In this document: in pieces, positions 12,467-14,877 of the stretch | How positions within the stretch are numbered: the stretch's first letter is position 1 | Layout of the letters: each line of letters begins with the position of its first letter | Assembly (NCBI GenBank): GCA_040756085.1 | Contig: JBFMAE010000133.1 | Span: forward strand, 1-14,877 | Source: JBFMAE01 sp040756085 | Lineage (GTDB): Bacteria > Desulfobacterota > BSN033 > UBA1163 | Length of the DNA stretch: 14,877 nt | Direction: 5' to 3' | Made by a program: the position numbers and the translations under genes | The notes under the pieces: generated by a model | Told to the model about the DNA's origin: nothing | Seen by the model: the letters and a program-made list of their open reading frames with translations, nothing else | Databases searched by the model: none

Positions 12467-13363
12467 ATGAAAAGAGAATGCCTTTTTATTCCATTAGAAG
12501 TTAATCTGAAAAATCAAAATAGAATATCTCTAATGGGGTTTATGATAACACTAATCCTATCTTTAATTTTATGTTCCAATGCCTTTGCTCAGGATGCGGA
12601 CAATAAATTAGAGAAAATCAAAACCCAGATTCACATCCTGAATTTATTAAATGGCCTAGAGTTGAATAACCAGCAGATGCAATTGATTTTAGGTGCTGCC
12701 AAAGAGGCACAGGAGATTCGCCTTAAAGCTAAGGAGGCAATATCGCAAAAAGAAGAGATAACCCAGGCATATCAAGATGTCTTAAGGGTTGCTAAATCTG
12801 GTTCTTTAGTGATCCCTCAAGATATAGCTTTCAGGGTTCATAAGGTGAATCAAGAGATGGATAAGATAAAAAAAGTTGAGCACGAAAAGTTGGCTGCTTT
12901 AACCTTAAAGATAAAGAATAACTTAAAGCCACATCAAATTTATGTCTTGGATGATTATAAACCCTGTATCATTCCTCCGGTTAAGAAAGGTAAGATTGGC
13001 CAGATTGGAGACGCCAGTAGTTTTGTTAGGGTTCTGGAACATATCCACGCGATGCCCAAAGAACAGTACCATTTAAGAAGAGATAGGATTGCACAAGAAG
13101 CCATAGACAAAGTCAAGACGAAGGTACCACCAGGGTATATCCTTGAAGAAGAAAAATTAAAATCCCAACTTCTTAAGGCGATGGATGATGTGCGCGGGAT
13201 GTCGGATATGGATTTCACCATCAAAAAAGAGAAAATTGCAGAAGATATTAAAACCCAACTCCTGCCGAAAAAAACACTTGTTAATATCGGAGTTAAGATA
13301 GAGCGTTTCCTCCTTCAGCCTGAAATCATTCCTTTATTAGAGGAAAGAATCAAATCCGGATAA
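12467..13363 (+). CDS. Exported protein of unknown function with internal duplication
   Basis: I do not recognise this 298-residue protein. GGGGAGGAG precedes the ATG closely. Residues 1-41 look like a signal peptide with a long n-region, a hydrophobic core (about 22-37) and cleavage after SNAFA, so the mature protein is probably periplasmic. It is helical, charged and Lys/Glu-rich. ELNNQQ (65-70) and LKPHQ (153-157) recall the LTxxQ motifs of Spy/CpxP chaperones, and DYKPCIIPP (163-171) holds the only Cys of the mature chain. Residues about 188-216 and 238-266 look duplicated: HAMPKEQYHLRRDRIAQE aligns with RGMSDMDFTIKKEKIAED. The gene is more AT-rich than its neighbours by eye. A Spy-like or envelope role is a guess. 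Confidence 0.8.
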   Translation: MKRECLFIPLEVNLKNQNRISLMGFMITLILSLILCSNAFAQDADNKLEKIKTQIHILNLLNGLELNNQQMQLILGAAKEAQEIRLKAKEAISQKEEITQAYQDVLRVAKSGSLVIPQDIAFRVHKVNQEMDKIKKVEHEKLAALTLKIKNNLKPHQIYVLDDYKPCIIPPVKKGKIGQIGDASSFVRVLEHIHAMPKEQYHLRRDRIAQEAIDKVKTKVPPGYILEEEKLKSQLLKAMDDVRGMSDMDFTIKKEKIAEDIKTQLLPKKTLVNIGVKIERFLLQPEIIPLLEERIKSG

Positions 13364-13422
13364 AATTCACTTACTCCCTCTCCCCTCTTTTATGTAAACT
13401 TCCTCATCCAAACATTTCTTTT

Positions 13423-13451
13423 TTGACCTCATAAACTCTTTCTGTTACAAT
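13423..13451 (+). promoter_or_regulatory. Sigma70-type promoter for radA
   Basis: TTGACC (13423-13428) and TACAAT (13446-13451) are separated by exactly 17 nt, 79 nt before the radA ATG. It lies in the gap after the exported protein gene, where no terminator hairpin is evident. Confidence 0.6.
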
Positions 13452-13529
13452 GCCCCCAATTCAACTTTTCTGATTCAAATCAACCCTCATCCTTTTCCAT
13501 TGCAGGGAAGGGTGAACGAGAAATATTTT

Positions 13530-14877
13530 ATGACCAAAGCAAAAACCCATTTTGTATGTCAATCTTGCGGATATCAGGCTCCCAAATGGTTGGGGAGGTG
13601 TCCGGGATGTCAGGATTGGAACACCTTCGTTGAAGAGCGGGTGATCGAAGAGAAAATTCCTGAACGAGACCTGTTCGGATTTGACGTGGAGGCCGTTCCA
13701 ACGGCCCTCACTGAAATTGTCAGTGAGGAAAAAGACAGACTCCAGATTGGTATCGGAGAATTTGATCGGGTCCTGGGAGGAGGGATCGTTTTCGGATCGG
13801 TGATCCTGGTCGGAGGCGATCCGGGCATTGGTAAGTCAACCCTTCTTCTTCAGGTGATGAACCGGTTAGCATCAAAAGGGAAAAAAGTTCTTTATGTTTC
13901 TGGAGAAGAATCTCTTCAGCAGACGAAGATGAGGGGGGATCGGCTGGGAATTTCCTCAGAACACCTCTTTGTGGTCTCAGAGACATCCTTGGAGAAGATC
14001 CTTCAGGATATTCAGACGCTCAGACCTTCGACCGTGGTCGTCGATTCAATCCAGACCATCTATTCCTCTGACCTTCCTTCCACACCGGGGTCGATCAGTC
14101 AGGTGAGGGAGGCATCGAGTCGGTTACTCTATCTGGCGAAGCATCTCTCCATCCCCGTCTTCCTTGTCGGCCATGTGACGAAAGAAGGTTTCATTGCCGG
14201 ACCAAAGGTCTTGGAGCACATGGTGGATACCGTTCTGTACATTGAAGGAGAAGCCAATCACGCCTTCCGCATCCTGAGGGCAGTGAAAAACCGTTTTGGT
14301 TCTACCAACGAAATCGGAGTTTTTGAGATGAAGGATTCTGGATTGGAGGAGGTGCTCAGCCCTTCAGAATTCTTTCTATCCGAGCGGACCCAACCCGCCT
14401 CTGGTTCAGTGGTCATGCCGAGCATTGAAGGGTCAAGGCCCATCCTCATTGAACTTCAGGCTTTGGTTGTTCCCACCAACTTTGGTGTCCCGCGGAGAAC
14501 AACCCAGGGGGTGGATGCTAACCGAGTTTCGCTTCTCGTTGCGGTGATGGAAAAGAGATTGGGGATCCACCTTAACAATCAGGATATCTTTCTCAATATC
14601 GCTGGCGGGATGAGGGTGGAGGAACCTGCTGCTGATTTAGGTATGATTGCCGCCATTGCCTCAAATTTTAAGGATAAATTGATTGATCCAGAAATGGTGG
14701 TCTTGGGAGAAGTGGGGTTGGGAGGCGAAGTAAGAGGGGTGAGCCGATCGGAAGTTAGAATAAAGGAAGCAGCAAGATTGGGATTTAAGCGGTGCCTCCT
14801 GCCAAAGCAAAATCAGGAGAAGATAAAGAGGGCAAAAGGCATTGAATTGATCGGAGTCAGAACAATTCAAGAAGCAA
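13530..14877 (+). CDS. radA: DNA repair protein RadA/Sms, 3' end just outside the window
   Basis: The frame is open from ATG at 13530 to the window end, 449 codons. RadA is a RecA-related branch-migration helicase for recombination intermediates. The zinc finger is Cys10-Cys13-Cys24-Cys27 (CQSCG, then CPGCQ). Walker A GGDPGIGKST is at 95-104, Walker B is in TVVVDSIQT, and the RadA-specific KNRFG is at 253-257. The C-terminal Lon-protease-like domain follows (PTNFGVPRRTTQGVDANRVSLL, then NIAGGMRVEEPAADL), ending IELIGVRTIQEA. About ten residues are probably missing compared with the usual 450-460. An in-frame GTG 6 codons upstream is possible, but MTKAKTHFVCQ fits the family start best; the Shine-Dalgarno is weak. 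Confidence 0.95.
   Translation, partial: MTKAKTHFVCQSCGYQAPKWLGRCPGCQDWNTFVEERVIEEKIPERDLFGFDVEAVPTALTEIVSEEKDRLQIGIGEFDRVLGGGIVFGSVILVGGDPGIGKSTLLLQVMNRLASKGKKVLYVSGEESLQQTKMRGDRLGISSEHLFVVSETSLEKILQDIQTLRPSTVVVDSIQTIYSSDLPSTPGSISQVREASSRLLYLAKHLSIPVFLVGHVTKEGFIAGPKVLEHMVDTVLYIEGEANHAFRILRAVKNRFGSTNEIGVFEMKDSGLEEVLSPSEFFLSERTQPASGSVVMPSIEGSRPILIELQALVVPTNFGVPRRTTQGVDANRVSLLVAVMEKRLGIHLNNQDIFLNIAGGMRVEEPAADLGMIAAIASNFKDKLIDPEMVVLGEVGLGGEVRGVSRSEVRIKEAARLGFKRCLLPKQNQEKIKRAKGIELIGVRTIQEA

Overview
The window looks like part of a chromosome from a Desulfobacterota (deltaproteobacterial) bacterium. The basis is gene order plus protein character. On the minus strand a run reads rsmG, parA, parB, bactofilin, atpZ, atpB, atpE, atpF, atpH, atpA, atpG, atpD, atpC; to my knowledge a segregation block joined to a bactofilin and then to the whole F1Fo-ATP synthase operon is typical of that group. 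No species is assigned.

Layout. 1-503 (minus) is the N-terminal part of a P-loop regulatory ATPase that runs off the left edge. 692-8329 (minus) is the ATP synthase operon, transcribed from about 8400 down to 692. 8428-11472 (minus) holds bactofilin, ParB, ParA and RsmG. 11486-12177 (minus) is a Phd-like antitoxin / PIN toxin pair with a well-formed promoter and a 20-bp perfect palindrome as likely operator. 12467-13363 (plus) is an exported protein of unknown function. 13530-14877 (plus) is radA, missing only its last few codons at the right edge.

How it works together. The atp genes encode a complete rotary ATP synthase (a, b, c, alpha, beta, gamma, delta, epsilon) plus the AtpZ accessory protein; the c subunit has the proton-type rather than sodium-type ligand set. 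ParA/ParB segregate the origin region, bactofilin probably supplies a polar scaffold, and RsmG methylates 16S rRNA. The toxin-antitoxin operon ends 13 nt before rsmG, so its promoter may also feed the housekeeping genes.

Most notable points. (1) atpA carries an in-frame TAG at codon 466; the reading frame continues past it for 37 well-matching residues to a TAA that abuts atpG. (2) A 36-codon single-membrane-span gene with a perfect 10-base Shine-Dalgarno lies between atpE and atpF. (3) The left-edge ATPase has a palindromic DNA repeat translated in frame between its Walker A and Walker B motifs. (4) atpZ appears to start at CTG behind a perfect Shine-Dalgarno. (5) The atp operon has unusually long gaps (118-321 nt), several filled with inverted-repeat elements. 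(6) A three-way-junction hairpin element lies between rsmG and parA. No CRISPR array, tRNA, rRNA, insertion sequence transposase or parS site was seen.
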